Notes: generated by a model not told the origin, from the letters alone. A stretch of DNA of 64,000 bases from an uncultured Commensalibacter sp. (GCA_945266285.1 CALYOP010000008.1:62001-126000); one strand, 5' to 3'. Positions 9,854-20,046 are shown, counted from the first letter of the stretch. A program made the numbers and translations.

Positions 9854-10079
9854 TGAATCATTATCCTTCTACAATATAATATGGACATTTCCTTAACATT
9901 TAAATCATGCACGTTTTTACACAATTTTGCAAACATCATATTACCAACAATGCATATTTTAACTAAAATGCTATAAATTTCCTTATTATTAAAATATCAT
10001 AACCAATATTCTTTTCTACAACTGAGTTAAAATTGTAATATCAATACAAATTGAACATATAAATCGAAATAAAATTCTC

Positions 10080-11312
10080 ATGCTAAGTTTTCTGGCTATA
10101 TTATTTCTTTTAACAGCGATTAGTGGCTTTATTGATCTTAAATGGCTTCACTTACCCATGACGATCGGGATTATGCTTGTTGCCTTATCATTTTCTTTAT
10201 TATTATCCATTTTAGCATATTATTCCGTTCCTTTCTCAAAACCTTTTTTTACAACACTAATCCTTGAACGGGTTGATTATTCCCAACTTTTATTAAAAGG
10301 AATTTTAGCATTTTTACTATTCGCTGGTAGTTTGCACGTCGATTTAAAAGAATTATGGAATGTTCGTTTTTCAGTGGCCTTTTTGGCAATTGGAGGAACA
10401 ATAATATCCGTATTATTCTTGGCTATCGTTTTTTGGGGATTATTTTTTGCTTTTGGATGTTCTTTATCTTTAATCTGGTGTTTCGTATTAGCATCTATTC
10501 TTGCTCCAACCGATCCCGTATCTGTTTTGAATATGTTAGGAAGGTTAAAACTTTCAAACCGTATTCAAGCCATTTTTGCCGGTGAAAGCTTATTTAATGA
10601 CGGTGTTGCAGTTGTTTTATTTACTACTTTTCTAGAAATAGCGACTAGCAACATGACTGGGCATGACGGCAAAGATATCTTATTTCTCTTCATCAAAGAT
10701 ATTTTTGGAAGTGGTCTATTAGGATTTGCTACAGCATGGATTACCATAAAAATAATGAATTGTATTGATAATGACGAAGTGATCATTCTTTTTACTTTAG
10801 CATTAGCTACGGGCACATTCGCTCTCGCTGATGCAATCCATTTATCCGGTCCGATTTCAGTCGTTGTATCGGGTTTGATGATTGGAGATCATATTCAGAA
10901 TTGCCAATCCAAAAAATATATCCACTCAACCCATATTTTCTGGTATTTAATTGATGAAATCCTGAATACGATGTTGTTTTTGATTATTGGTCTGGAAATT
11001 ATGGTCATTCCTTTCCATCTTTCCAGTTTCCTTATTGCCTTGTGTTCAATACCTTTATTAATTCTAAGCCGAACTTTAGCCGTTTTATTATCAGGATTTT
11101 CGTTGCTTTATCGCGATAATAATCCAAAAGGCTTAATATCCATCCTAACATGGGGAGGATTGCGCGGTGGTATATCTTTAGCAATGGCATTGTCTTTGCC
11201 AGTGTTATATCCAAAAGACGAAATCCTTATAATTACTTATTTAATCGTAATTTTTACTATTTTGGTTCAAGGTCTTACGATGGAACGGGTTATCCGATAT
11301 TTTTACTCCTGA
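10080..11312 (+). CDS. CPA1-type Na+/H+ antiporter (NhaP-like)
   Basis: A 410-residue membrane protein with about 12 hydrophobic segments. It has the CPA1 signatures LAPTDPVSVLNML (about 140-152) and FAGESLFNDGVAVVLF (164-179), where the Asp of FND is the usual cation-binding residue, and the late GGLRGGISLAMALSLP. It exchanges internal Na+ (or K+) for protons and so helps with pH and salt tolerance. Which cation is used cannot be told. The last 10 bp overlap the convergent rsmB gene. Confidence 0.88.
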   Translation: MLSFLAILFLLTAISGFIDLKWLHLPMTIGIMLVALSFSLLLSILAYYSVPFSKPFFTTLILERVDYSQLLLKGILAFLLFAGSLHVDLKELWNVRFSVAFLAIGGTIISVLFLAIVFWGLFFAFGCSLSLIWCFVLASILAPTDPVSVLNMLGRLKLSNRIQAIFAGESLFNDGVAVVLFTTFLEIATSNMTGHDGKDILFLFIKDIFGSGLLGFATAWITIKIMNCIDNDEVIILFTLALATGTFALADAIHLSGPISVVVSGLMIGDHIQNCQSKKYIHSTHIFWYLIDEILNTMLFLIIGLEIMVIPFHLSSFLIALCSIPLLILSRTLAVLLSGFSLLYRDNNPKGLISILTWGGLRGGISLAMALSLPVLYPKDEILIITYLIVIFTILVQGLTMERVIRYFYS

Positions 11313-12610
11313 TTTTCAGAAGATTTACGTTCCAATATTGCACAGAAAAAACCATCCGTATTATATCGTGCAGGTGAAAGCTGAAAATAGGAATGCTTTT
11401 TAAAAATTTCTGGAAGCATTGTATCTTCTTCTGGCAAAACAGGCGAAAATTCTGGGTATTTCTCTACAAAATTCTGAATTTGTAATTCGTTTTCATCTTC
11501 CAATATAGAACAGGTTGCATAGATTAAACGCCCACCGGGTTTAACCAAACGAGCCGCCTTTTCTAATATCATGGATTGTTTTGTTACTAATTCGATTAAA
11601 TCGCGTTCTCGGAATTTTAAACGGGCATCGGGATTACGACGCCATGTACCTGTTCCACTACAAGGTGCATCGACTAAAACGCGATCAAAACTTTTTTCAC
11701 GACGCTTAACCCATTTAGCCCCTTCGGTAAATTGATGTGTTTGCACATTAAAAACACCAGCTCTACGAAAACGACGTTCTGCAGCAGTCAAACGTAATGA
11801 AAAAACATCCGTAGCAATAATATGACCTTTATTTTCCATCATCATTGCCATAGCCAGTGTCTTTCCCCCTGCGCCTGCACAAAAATCAAGCACGCGCATA
11901 TGAGGTTTAACACCCGTCATTAAAGCAATTAATTGGCTACCTTCATCTTGTATTTCCATAAGCCCTTCTTGAAAGACTTTAGCTGTCGTTACATTCTGAC
12001 GGCCAGAAACTCTTAACCCCCAAGGCGACAACAACATGGGTTCGGCTAGTATATTTTCTTTTTTAAGGAGCTTTTGCGCTTCTTGGATATCTGTTTTCAA
12101 TAAATTGACACGCAGATCCAAAGAAGCCGGTTGCAATAAAGCGCTTAGCTCTTTTTCTACATCCTCACCAAAATGATGAACCATTTTAGGATAAACCCAA
12201 TCTGGCACTTCGAATTGAACTGCCTTTGGCATTTTCGGGTCATTAAAAGATTTACCGACCAAGTCTTCCAAAAATAATTTCTCATTGCTGCTCAGTGAAA
12301 GTGGTGCGTAACGTTCACCAGAAAACAACTCCTGTACTTGCTTAACATTTTTTCCAGTTAAAATTTCAAAAGCTGCAACCATCATACGAGGAGAAATGGG
12401 ACAAGCAATCCGTTTAAGCCACCATTTCAAACGCCGGTGATGTCGCATTATCTCCCATAATTGTGCAGATACGAGACGACGATCTCCACCACCAATATAG
12501 CGTCGGTTACGAAAAAAACGATTAGCAATTGCATCAGCAGGCGTTTGGAATTCTTTTTCAATAATTTCCAATAATTCAATAACCGCAGATATTCTGGCAG
12601 CAGGCGTCAT
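11303..12610 (-). CDS. rsmB: RsmB-family 16S rRNA (cytosine-C5) methyltransferase
   Basis: A 435-residue NOL1/NOP2/Sun-family enzyme: an N-terminal NusB-like RNA-binding part, then a SAM-binding Rossmann domain with FCAGAGGKTLAMAM, and the two family cysteines in VDAPCSGTGTWRRNPD (motif IV) and YATCSILEDEN (motif VI). It methylates a cytosine in the small ribosomal subunit RNA; position 967 is the usual target of RsmB. It lies 30 bp downstream of guaB on the same strand, an alphaproteobacterial pairing. The 3' end overlaps the convergent antiporter by 10 bp. Confidence 0.87.
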   Translation of the reverse strand: MTPAARISAVIELLEIIEKEFQTPADAIANRFFRNRRYIGGGDRRLVSAQLWEIMRHHRRLKWWLKRIACPISPRMMVAAFEILTGKNVKQVQELFSGERYAPLSLSSNEKLFLEDLVGKSFNDPKMPKAVQFEVPDWVYPKMVHHFGEDVEKELSALLQPASLDLRVNLLKTDIQEAQKLLKKENILAEPMLLSPWGLRVSGRQNVTTAKVFQEGLMEIQDEGSQLIALMTGVKPHMRVLDFCAGAGGKTLAMAMMMENKGHIIATDVFSLRLTAAERRFRRAGVFNVQTHQFTEGAKWVKRREKSFDRVLVDAPCSGTGTWRRNPDARLKFRERDLIELVTKQSMILEKAARLVKPGGRLIYATCSILEDENELQIQNFVEKYPEFSPVLPEEDTMLPEIFKKHSYFQLSPARYNTDGFFCAILERKSSENQE

Positions 12611-12640
12611 CTTGCACTCTTTTAAAATAAGAAAAAACTA

Positions 12641-14137
12641 TTATTGATGGCGATAATTCGGAGCTTCACGTGTAATTAATACATCATGAACATGACTTTC
12701 CCGTAAACCGGCACCCGTGATCTTACGGAATTGGACATTCTTTTTCATGTCAGGAATTGTCCCATTACCCGTATAACCCATTCCAGCTTTAAGCCCCCCT
12801 ACTAATTGATGAATGACCGCACCGGCCCCACCTTTATAAGGAACTTGTCCTTCAATACCTTCGGGAACCAATTTATGGGTATCTTTAATATCTTGCTGGA
12901 AATAACGATCAGCAGAACCACGAGCCATGGCACCTAAACTGCCCATGCCTCGATAAGATTTATAAGAACGTCCCTGATAAAGGAAAACTTCACCTGGAGC
13001 TTCATCCGTGCCAGCAAGTAATGAGCCAATCATGACCACATCAGCACCGGCACCTATTGCTTTAACAATATCACCTGAATTTCGTATACCACCATCTGCG
13101 ATCAGTGGAATATTCATAGCCTGACAAACTTCAGCAGTTTCCATAACTGCCGAAAATTGTGGAACACCGACACCGGCAACAACACGTGTAGTACAAATAG
13201 AACCTGGTCCTATACCAACTTTAACGGCATCAGCACCCGCTTCGATTAAAGCTTTTGCGCCTTCGGGTGTTGCAATATTCCCAGCGATAATTTGAATATT
13301 ACTTCTTTCTTTTTTAAATTTTTCTACGGTTTTTAATACGCCAGCTGAATGTCCATGAGCCGTGTCAACTACCAATACGTCAACTTCGGCATCAATTAAG
13401 GCAATACCGCGTTGATAACCTTCTTCACCAACACCCGTAGCTGCTGCACAGCGCAAACGTCCAAGTTTATCTTTATTTGCCAAAGGATGAACTACAGATT
13501 TTTCCATATCTTTGACGGTTATAATCCCAACACAACGATTTTCATCATCAATAACCAATAATTTTTCAATGCGATGACGATGCAATAATTTTTTCACTTC
13601 TTCAGCACTAGCTCCATCATGCACGGTAACCAGATTATCTTTCGTCATTACTTCTTTTACATGTTGGGTAGGATCCGTAACAAAACGAACGTCACGATTG
13701 GTTAGAATTCCAACTAAACGATGTGAATCACCTTCAATAACTGGCAAACCACTAATCTGCCGATTTTTCATGATTGAAATCGCTTCTGCTACGGATTCCT
13801 CTGGAGTAATCGTAACCGGATCAACAACCATACCTGATTCAAAGCGTTTTACTTGACGAACCTGATTAACCTGTTCTTCAATAGATAGGTTTTTATGGAT
13901 AACCCCGATACCGCCGTTCTGGGCCATTGCTATAGCCATCGCATGTTCGGTTACGGTATCCATCGCTGAAGAAATAAGCGGTATATTCAATTCAATAGAA
14001 CGCGTTAAAAATGTTTTGACATTTGTTTGACTTGGAAGAACCGATGAAGCAGCCGGAATTACCAGCACATCATCAAAAGCAAGCGCTTCACGAATATGCT
14101 TTAAAATACGAGAAGAAGAATCATGTGTGTTTGCCAT
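12641..14137 (-). CDS. guaB: Inosine-5'-monophosphate dehydrogenase
   Basis: A 498-residue TIM-barrel enzyme, interrupted by two CBS domains (about residues 95-210), that converts IMP to XMP with NAD+ as the first committed step to GMP. The catalytic cysteine lies in [11 protein letters not shown] (about 315), preceded by the substrate loop. The mobile flap region [12 protein letters not shown] and the C-terminal [10 protein letters not shown] segment are also present. Length is typical. It has its own AT-rich upstream region of 288 bp and leads into rsmB. Confidence 0.97.
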   Translation of the reverse strand: MANTHDSSSRILKHIREALAFDDVLVIPAASSVLPSQTNVKTFLTRSIELNIPLISSAMDTVTEHAMAIAMAQNGGIGVIHKNLSIEEQVNQVRQVKRFESGMVVDPVTITPEESVAEAISIMKNRQISGLPVIEGDSHRLVGILTNRDVRFVTDPTQHVKEVMTKDNLVTVHDGASAEEVKKLLHRHRIEKLLVIDDENRCVGIITVKDMEKSVVHPLANKDKLGRLRCAAATGVGEEGYQRGIALIDAEVDVLVVDTAHGHSAGVLKTVEKFKKERSNIQIIAGNIATPEGAKALIEAGADAVKVGIGPGSICTTRVVAGVGVPQFSAVMETAEVCQAMNIPLIADGGIRNSGDIVKAIGAGADVVMIGSLLAGTDEAPGEVFLYQGRSYKSYRGMGSLGAMARGSADRYFQQDIKDTHKLVPEGIEGQVPYKGGAGAVIHQLVGGLKAGMGYTGNGTIPDMKKNVQFRKITGAGLRESHVHDVLITREAPNYRHQ

Positions 14138-14345
14138 TTTTGGACCCTAATGAATTATAAATTAAAATATTGGGAAGGGATAACCCAGCTTGGGGGTTCC
14201 AATCATTGGCATGTCTACATACTCTTAAAAAAGGAACCTCACAACCCATAAAAGAAGAATGATCTTGTAATAAGGAGAAAACCCCTTCAATAAAACGCTT
14301 TTAAAAGCCAATTTGCTTAAAAAATTAAATTAAAATAAAAATTTA

Positions 14346-14383
14346 AAAAAGCTTTGAAGAATCTTGATTCTAAAAAGCTTTTT
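14346..14383 (-). terminator. Hairpin terminator after glf
   Basis: Arms at 14346-14363 and 14366-14383 form an 18-bp stem with two mismatches and a 2-nt loop. Read on the minus strand the hairpin is followed by an AT-rich run with several Ts (TTTAAATTTTTATTTT). It lies 43 bp after the glf stop and upstream of guaB on the same strand, so it probably separates the two units. Confidence 0.65.
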
Positions 14384-14425
14384 GGAATTAAGTAATCTTT
14401 TATCTTATAAAATATATTTAAGAAT

Positions 14426-15574
14426 TTAAACCGCATCAATAAAAAATACAGGTATGGTTTTCTTATCTTTTAAGCAAACAACCAAATCACGGCAAGCTTC
14501 AAGGCTTTCTTTAATCACAGCATCCATATCGAGATAACGATACGTACCGAGACGACCAAGGAAAGATATACCTTTTTCTTGTTTAGCAAGCTCTAGATAT
14601 TTCTGTAATTTATCCATCTTATTAACCAATCGGATAGGATAATATTGGGTATCATTTTCCTTTGCCAAACGGCTATACTCTTCAAAATAAATCGTTTTCG
14701 TGAATTTATCTTTCTCCCAAGGGGTAAAATATTTATATTCGCTTACTCGCGTATAAGGTACTTTTTCCTCACAATAATTTATTACCGCGTTTCCTTGATA
14801 GTCACCGTCACGTACGTTTTTAACAAAATCCAAAGTACGATATTCAAGCCGGCCAAATTTAAATTGGAAATAACGATCAATAGGACCCGTATAAAAAACA
14901 TGATCAAATTCTTCATTCAGACTTTCAAATGAACAATTCAAACGAATTTCGATATTGGGATGATGAACAATTTTTTCAATAATAGGTGTATAACCTTCTT
15001 CAGGAATACCTTGATAAGGATCGCTGTAATAATTATCGTCGTAATCAAAACGAACAGGTAAACGTTTTAAAATAGAAGAAGGAAGTTCCGTGGGATCCAT
15101 TCCCCATTGTTTACGCGTATAACCCTTAAAGAATGCTTCATAAAGTTCTTTACCAACCATTGATAACGCTTGTTCTTCAAATGATTTCGGATTGGTGATT
15201 GTTTTATCTGCTTTTTCTTTAAGAAATTCTTTAGCTTCATCAGGACGCAGACATGTTCCAAAAAACTGATTAATGGTTAAAAGGTTAATTGGAAGTGTAT
15301 AAATCCGTCCCTGTGTTTGAGCTTTAACACGATTTATAAATGGCTGAATTTTGGCATATTGATTAATGTAATCCCATACTTCTTTGTGTTTGGTATGAAA
15401 AATATGTGGACCATATGTATGTACCATAATACCGGTTTCAGGATCACGTTCAGTATGGCAATTACCAGCCAAATGTTGTCTTTCATCAATCAAAAGTACT
15501 TTTTGACCAATATCTGCTAATTGACGTGCAATAATAGCACCACTAAAACCAGCTCCGACAACACAGTATCTCAT
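14426..15574 (-). CDS. glf: UDP-galactopyranose mutase
   Basis: A 382-residue flavoenzyme that interconverts UDP-galactopyranose and UDP-galactofuranose. The N-terminal FAD-binding motif is VVGAGFSGAIIARQLA, followed by the family segment GPHIFHT (55-61); later come KGYTRKQWG and RVPYTR/EYKYFTP-like substrate segments. Length matches bacterial Glf. It stands alone between guaB and rlmE, with no glycosyltransferase or polysaccharide genes beside it in this window, so its product probably feeds a surface glycan made elsewhere. Confidence 0.93.
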   Translation of the reverse strand: MRYCVVGAGFSGAIIARQLADIGQKVLLIDERQHLAGNCHTERDPETGIMVHTYGPHIFHTKHKEVWDYINQYAKIQPFINRVKAQTQGRIYTLPINLLTINQFFGTCLRPDEAKEFLKEKADKTITNPKSFEEQALSMVGKELYEAFFKGYTRKQWGMDPTELPSSILKRLPVRFDYDDNYYSDPYQGIPEEGYTPIIEKIVHHPNIEIRLNCSFESLNEEFDHVFYTGPIDRYFQFKFGRLEYRTLDFVKNVRDGDYQGNAVINYCEEKVPYTRVSEYKYFTPWEKDKFTKTIYFEEYSRLAKENDTQYYPIRLVNKMDKLQKYLELAKQEKGISFLGRLGTYRYLDMDAVIKESLEACRDLVVCLKDKKTIPVFFIDAV

Positions 15575-15651
15575 ACAATTTCCCTCTCTTTAAAAAATTA
15601 TTTTTATAGAAAAATATATTTTATTCTAGTATGACACAACAACTGGTTTTA

Positions 15652-16347
15652 TTATTTTACAATTGCTTTAAAACCCTTTGCAATTACATATAATTCACGT
15701 GATTCTTTTCGACTTGCTGGTGGTTTTGCATGTTTTACAACCGAAAACTGTCGTTTTAAAGAATTTAACATTTCTTTTTCAGTACCACCTTGAAAGACTT
15801 TGGCAACAAAATTCCCATTTACGGCCAATATTTGAGAAGCAAAATCCAAAGCTTGTTCTGCCAAATCCATGATTCGAATATGATCAGTCATGGTGTGGCC
15901 CGTTGTATTTGGCGCCATATCTGACATTACAAGGTCGGCTTTACCCTGCAGTTTATCCATTAATAACTGCAAATTATCAGGATCCGTGAAATCCCCTTGA
16001 ATAATTTCAGCGCCGATAACAGGTTCTACGGGCAACAAATCAATGCCAATAACTTTGGCTGCCTTTTTCTTAACGGCTACCTGCGACCATCCACCTGGCG
16101 CAGCACCTAGATCAATTACTTTAAAACCGGGTTTAAGCAAATGGAATTTTTCGTCTAGCTCAATAAGTTTAAACGCCGCACGAGAACGCCACCCTTGTTG
16201 CTGTGCAGCCCTTACATAAGGATCATTCAGTTGACGCGTTAACCAACGTTGTTGAGAGGTTGAACGTCCTCTTGTTTTTCGTAAACTAACCGTAAGGCCG
16301 GCATTATGATTTTTGGCAGAACCCTCGCGTTGGGTTGGTTTTTTCAT
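15652..16347 (-). CDS. rlmE: 23S rRNA (uridine-2'-O-)-methyltransferase
   Basis: A 231-residue FtsJ/RrmJ-family methyltransferase acting on U2552 of 23S rRNA in the family's known members. The core begins with YVRAAQQQGWRSRAAFKL (K of the K-D-K-E tetrad), then the SAM motif VIDLGAAPGGWSQVA, the DLVMSDMAPNTTGH segment with the catalytic Asp, and the late KVFQG Lys. An N-terminal basic extension of about 30 residues (SAKNHNAG...) probably binds RNA. It follows the Ppx/GppA gene by 10 bp on the same strand, so the two are probably co-transcribed. Confidence 0.93.
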   Translation of the reverse strand: MKKPTQREGSAKNHNAGLTVSLRKTRGRSTSQQRWLTRQLNDPYVRAAQQQGWRSRAAFKLIELDEKFHLLKPGFKVIDLGAAPGGWSQVAVKKKAAKVIGIDLLPVEPVIGAEIIQGDFTDPDNLQLLMDKLQGKADLVMSDMAPNTTGHTMTDHIRIMDLAEQALDFASQILAVNGNFVAKVFQGGTEKEMLNSLKRQFSVVKHAKPPASRKESRELYVIAKGFKAIVK

Positions 16348-16357
16348 TATATATATT

Positions 16358-17410
16358 TCAAGAAATAGTCTGAGGTAAAAAAGAAGATTTATATATCGAT
16401 GTATTCTGAATTAATGGATAGTAAGGCGTCGGGAATTCCGCTTTGTTTTTATGATATTTATATCGCATCATTTTTGCAATAATACCATCCCGCAATCCTC
16501 GATCAGCAACGATAACGCTTCCTATGGGCCACAAAGTATGAATAGCTTCAAAAATGGCACATCCTGGTATGATGTATTCAATGCGATCTTTATCGATGCA
16601 GGAACAAGATTCTAAAGAATTAATTTTATGTATCAGTAGATTTTTGATAATTTTTCGTGTTTCTGAACTCTTTAACAACATTCCATCTACTGCCGAACGA
16701 TTATACTTCTCAAGCTTCAAAATGAGACTGGCCAAAGTAGTAATGGTCCCACTTACGCCCATTAATTGAACTTGATTACGAAGGATTTCAGCACGGATAC
16801 GATGGACTTGTTCAAAAGCAAGCAATTTATCGATAATACAAAGCACCATCTGATTGTAACTATCAGTAGTTATTTTTTTAAATTGTTCTTTAAGCGTTAA
16901 AACTCCAACTGGAATACTGCAATAACCAGCCAAAGTTTGTTGACCTCGTGCTCTGTCTATTCTCACCCAAATAATTTCGGTTGAACCGCCCCCAATATCG
17001 AATAATAAAGCGCGATTTTTATCATCCATGAGTGTTTTATCATGTAAAAAAGGGGCACATCCTTCCAAAGCCAATTCTGCTTCTTCACGTGTGGAAATAA
17101 TATTAATTGAAAGACCGGTTTTATTTTTCACCTGATCTAAAAATAACGGCGCATTCGCAGCCCGACGACAGGCTTCGGTTGCTACGGCGTAAATATTAAA
17201 GGTTTTACGTCGTTTAATACGATCTGCACAATGTTGTAGGGCATACATCGTTCGTTTCATTGCGGCCTCACTTAAAAGGCCAGTATGATGTAATCCCTCT
17301 CCCAAGCAGACGACACGATTAAAACTGTCAACAATTTTATACCCACGCTTTAATGGAGATACGATATGGAGTCGGCAATTATTCGTGCCTAAATCTAGTG
17401 CTGCGAACAT
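16358..17410 (-). CDS. Ppx/GppA-family phosphatase
   Basis: A 350-residue protein with an actin-fold nucleotide-binding core: phosphate-1 motif AALDLGTNNCRL at 3-14, and phosphate-2 region LLFDIGGGSTEIIW near 150. The catalytic Glu is likely in STREEAELALEG. Family members cleave inorganic polyphosphate or convert pppGpp to ppGpp; sequence does not decide which. At 350 residues it is the short, single-core form and lacks the C-terminal HD-like domain of long Ppx enzymes. It precedes rlmE by 10 bp. Confidence 0.85.
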   Translation of the reverse strand: MFAALDLGTNNCRLHIVSPLKRGYKIVDSFNRVVCLGEGLHHTGLLSEAAMKRTMYALQHCADRIKRRKTFNIYAVATEACRRAANAPLFLDQVKNKTGLSINIISTREEAELALEGCAPFLHDKTLMDDKNRALLFDIGGGSTEIIWVRIDRARGQQTLAGYCSIPVGVLTLKEQFKKITTDSYNQMVLCIIDKLLAFEQVHRIRAEILRNQVQLMGVSGTITTLASLILKLEKYNRSAVDGMLLKSSETRKIIKNLLIHKINSLESCSCIDKDRIEYIIPGCAIFEAIHTLWPIGSVIVADRGLRDGIIAKMMRYKYHKNKAEFPTPYYPLIQNTSIYKSSFLPQTIS

Positions 17411-17596
17411 TGATTTGCCTCCTCCTTTTGATATAAGTTCATAAAATTATTATTATAATGCTATATGCGCTTTGAATCTATTAACTTTTTTAATGAATTT
17501 TAAAATTTTATTTTACTTTGTTTCTGAATTTATAAATTTAAAAGATACCTTGTTTTATTACCTAATGAATGCTAATAGCTGGCTACTGCCGAAGAT

Positions 17597-17670
17597 TGGG
17601 AGATAGTTTAGCGGTAGAACTACCGGCTCTGACCCGGTCAGCCCTGGTTCGAATCCAGGTCTCCCAGCCA
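17597..17670 (+). tRNA. tRNA-Gln (anticodon CUG)
   Basis: A 74-nt cloverleaf. The acceptor stem TGGGAGA pairs with TCTCCCA; the D arm contains AGCGGTAG. The anticodon stem ACCGG/CCGGT encloses loop CTCTGAC with anticodon CTG at 17629-17631; the variable loop is 4 nt; the T arm is CCTGG-TTCGAAT-CCAGG. A weak U1-A72 pair and discriminator G73, followed by an encoded CCA, are typical of glutamine tRNA. It lies 24 bp before a NUDIX gene on the same strand. Confidence 0.95.
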
Positions 17671-17694
17671 TGAAATTTTAATATGGAATAACTC

Positions 17695-18405
17695 ATGATA
17701 AATTTCATACATTGGCGTTCTTTTTTTGTTAATCCTGATATTACGGTACAGGTAAATCAAAATACACCTACCCTTTCCGCTGCTCTTGAACAAACTGTTG
17801 AAAAGATTTGGCAAGATAGCAAACATCAATTTCCACAATTATTTAATGGACGTGTATTTACTGTCGATACGATTACACCCCATCATATTACAGGTCATTG
17901 GACCGAATATCGACGTATTCTGGCACAAATAAAAAAACCAGAACTTTATAAATCTTTATCGCTTCGTTCTTTAGCAATTAACGGCCTTATCACCTGTCCC
18001 GAAGGCTTTATTATCGGTAAACGCGCAAGCAATTCCGTTTATTTACCCGATTATTGGCAATCTCCGCCCGCTGGTAGCATTGAATCGCGTCACGGAAATC
18101 ATGATGTCAATTTACCAGAGCAACTTTATGCTGAAGCATTAGAAGAACTCGGTTTATCCGATGCTGATTTGGAATGGGACGGTATTGTTTCGGCAACCGA
18201 ACACCCTGATTCGCATATTATTGACCTTGGGGTATTGCTTAAAACGGAACTACCTTTTTCTGAAGTTTTGAAGCGTTGGAAAAATAATGCTAATCAGGAA
18301 TATAGCCAACTAAATTATTGGCCAATTACATCAGAAATTCCCAAAGATTTCTTACCAACAACAAAAATAATGATTGAAGCATGGCGTCAAAAAAATGGAA
18401 TTTAA
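17695..18405 (+). CDS. NUDIX-fold hydrolase-like protein with an altered Nudix box
   Basis: A 236-residue protein. The first 90 residues are not recognisable; the C-terminal part looks NUDIX-like: LRSLAINGLITCPEGFIIGKR, then PPAGSIE, a 13-residue polar insertion, and EQLYAEALEELGL, which fits the end of the Nudix box except that the Arg of RE is Ala. The metal-binding glutamates of the EE pair are kept. Substrate unknown; the family hydrolyses nucleoside diphosphates linked to other groups. It may share a transcript with the upstream tRNA, being only 24 bp away. Confidence 0.65.
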   Translation: MINFIHWRSFFVNPDITVQVNQNTPTLSAALEQTVEKIWQDSKHQFPQLFNGRVFTVDTITPHHITGHWTEYRRILAQIKKPELYKSLSLRSLAINGLITCPEGFIIGKRASNSVYLPDYWQSPPAGSIESRHGNHDVNLPEQLYAEALEELGLSDADLEWDGIVSATEHPDSHIIDLGVLLKTELPFSEVLKRWKNNANQEYSQLNYWPITSEIPKDFLPTTKIMIEAWRQKNGI

Positions 18406-18424
18406 AATCCAAAATTCCATTTTT
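18391..18424. terminator. Hairpin after the NUDIX gene
   Basis: A perfect 13-bp inverted repeat (18391-18403 with 18412-18424) and an 8-nt loop. It overlaps the last codons of the NUDIX gene and ends in a T run on the plus strand, so it can terminate that gene; its A-rich left arm would also give Ts after the stem in the reverse direction for the convergent prfC. Confidence 0.65.
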
Positions 18425-18450
18425 GATTACTCTAAACGAAAAGTATTCTA

Positions 18451-19998
18451 CTAGGATGCCACTCCAATGCCAATTTGTTTAATATCATGAAATGCTAGTT
18501 TGCCATTAGCTTCAATCGTACGGCGCATCATAAAATCAGATGTAGCCAAAAATACGGGATCCCCATCAAGATCATCGGCAATAGCACTACGATTGCTATT
18601 TACAAAATTTTCAACATCTTGTTTTCCACCCTCAACCCAACGGGCCAAAGAAAATGAAACACCGTCAAAGCCGATCTCGACACCATATTCATGCTTTAAT
18701 CGCGTTTGTAATACATCAAGCTGAAGAACACCAACAACCCCAACAATCGGCTGAGAACCATCCCGAGGTTTAAAAAGCTGAACAACACCTTCCTCGGCCA
18801 ACTCAACCAATGCCTGGCGCAGTTTTTTTGCTTTCATTGCATCGCCTAAACGCACACGGCGTAAAATTTCAGGCGCAAAATGCGGAACGCCTGTAAATTG
18901 TAAATCTTCCCCTTCGGTTAAAGTATCACCAATACGTAAAGTTCCATGATTGGGAATACCGACAACATCACCCGCAAAAGCCTCTTCAACCAATTGTCGG
19001 TCTCTTGCAAAAAAGAATTGCGGTGTATGTAAAGCAAATTGTTTACCAGTCCGGATATGTTTCAACTTCATGCCACGTTCAAGACGCCCCGAACAAATAC
19101 GAGCAAATGCAATACGATCACGATGATTAGGATCCATATTTGCCTGTATTTTAAAAACCAATGCCGTCATGGCTAATTCATCTGCCTTAACATTACGGCT
19201 GTCACTTTTTTGATTACGGGGACTTGGGCCAAAATCAACTAACGCATCCAATAAATCAATAACCCCCATTTCCTTAATCGCACTACCGAAAAAGACGGGC
19301 GTTAAAAAACCAGCATTGAAATCTGCTTCGTTAAATTCAGGCAAAGCCCCCTGAATCAGCTCTAACTCCTCACTAAGCTGAATCATACGATCATCGGATT
19401 GTGGTAATGTTTCTTTAAGGTTTAATGAACGTTTACGAAGGTCATAATTCCCAACAAATTGTGCTGCTCGTCCTACCGGCCATGTAAGTGGCGTCGTTTC
19501 AAGAGCCAACGTAGATGCAACTTCATCCAAAAGCTCGAATGGGTCTTGGGATTCTCGATCCATCTTGTTGATAAAGGTAACAATCGGAATGTCGCGAAGT
19601 CGACAAATCTCAAACAATTTCCGTGTCCGTGCCTCAATTCCTTTAGCAGCATCAATTACCATTACTGCAGAATCAACAGCCGTTAATGTACGATAGGTGT
19701 CTTCCGAAAAATCCTCGTGCCCCGGTGTATCAAGCAAATTAAAAATACAACCGCCATATTCAAAGGTCATCACTGAGGTAACAACTGAAATTCCACGGTC
19801 TTTTTCAATATTCATCCAATCTGATCGGGTACGCCGCTGTTCTCTTTTTGCCCGAACATTCCCGGCCATCTGAATAGCACCACCCGCATGCAAAATTCGT
19901 TCTGTTAAAGTCGTTTTACCAGCATCAGGATGCGAAATAATCGCAAATGTGCGACGACGAGATATTTCATGCTTAAGGTTTTCAACCGAATCAGACAT
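18451..19998 (-). CDS. prfC: Peptide chain release factor 3
   Basis: A 515-residue translational GTPase. G1 is HPDAGKTTLTE; switch I includes RSDWMNIEKDRGISV, the segment that marks RF3; G3 is DTPGHEDFSED; G4 is NKMD. Domains II and III follow. RF3 removes RF1 or RF2 from the ribosome after peptide release. Length is close to the E. coli protein (529). It is transcribed separately from rpsD, whose terminator lies between them. Confidence 0.95.
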   Translation of the reverse strand: MSDSVENLKHEISRRRTFAIISHPDAGKTTLTERILHAGGAIQMAGNVRAKREQRRTRSDWMNIEKDRGISVVTSVMTFEYGGCIFNLLDTPGHEDFSEDTYRTLTAVDSAVMVIDAAKGIEARTRKLFEICRLRDIPIVTFINKMDRESQDPFELLDEVASTLALETTPLTWPVGRAAQFVGNYDLRKRSLNLKETLPQSDDRMIQLSEELELIQGALPEFNEADFNAGFLTPVFFGSAIKEMGVIDLLDALVDFGPSPRNQKSDSRNVKADELAMTALVFKIQANMDPNHRDRIAFARICSGRLERGMKLKHIRTGKQFALHTPQFFFARDRQLVEEAFAGDVVGIPNHGTLRIGDTLTEGEDLQFTGVPHFAPEILRRVRLGDAMKAKKLRQALVELAEEGVVQLFKPRDGSQPIVGVVGVLQLDVLQTRLKHEYGVEIGFDGVSFSLARWVEGGKQDVENFVNSNRSAIADDLDGDPVFLATSDFMMRRTIEANGKLAFHDIKQIGIGVAS

Positions 19999-20046
19999 TA
20001 GAACCGCTCGAATATATAAAAAAGACCAGGATTAAAGACACAAAAA

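Noticed and set aside
17597..17670. tRNA-Gln as an integration site of a genomic island
   Set aside because: No integrase and no repeat of the tRNA 3' end was seen nearby, and the following genes (NUDIX, prfC, rpsD) are not island-like.
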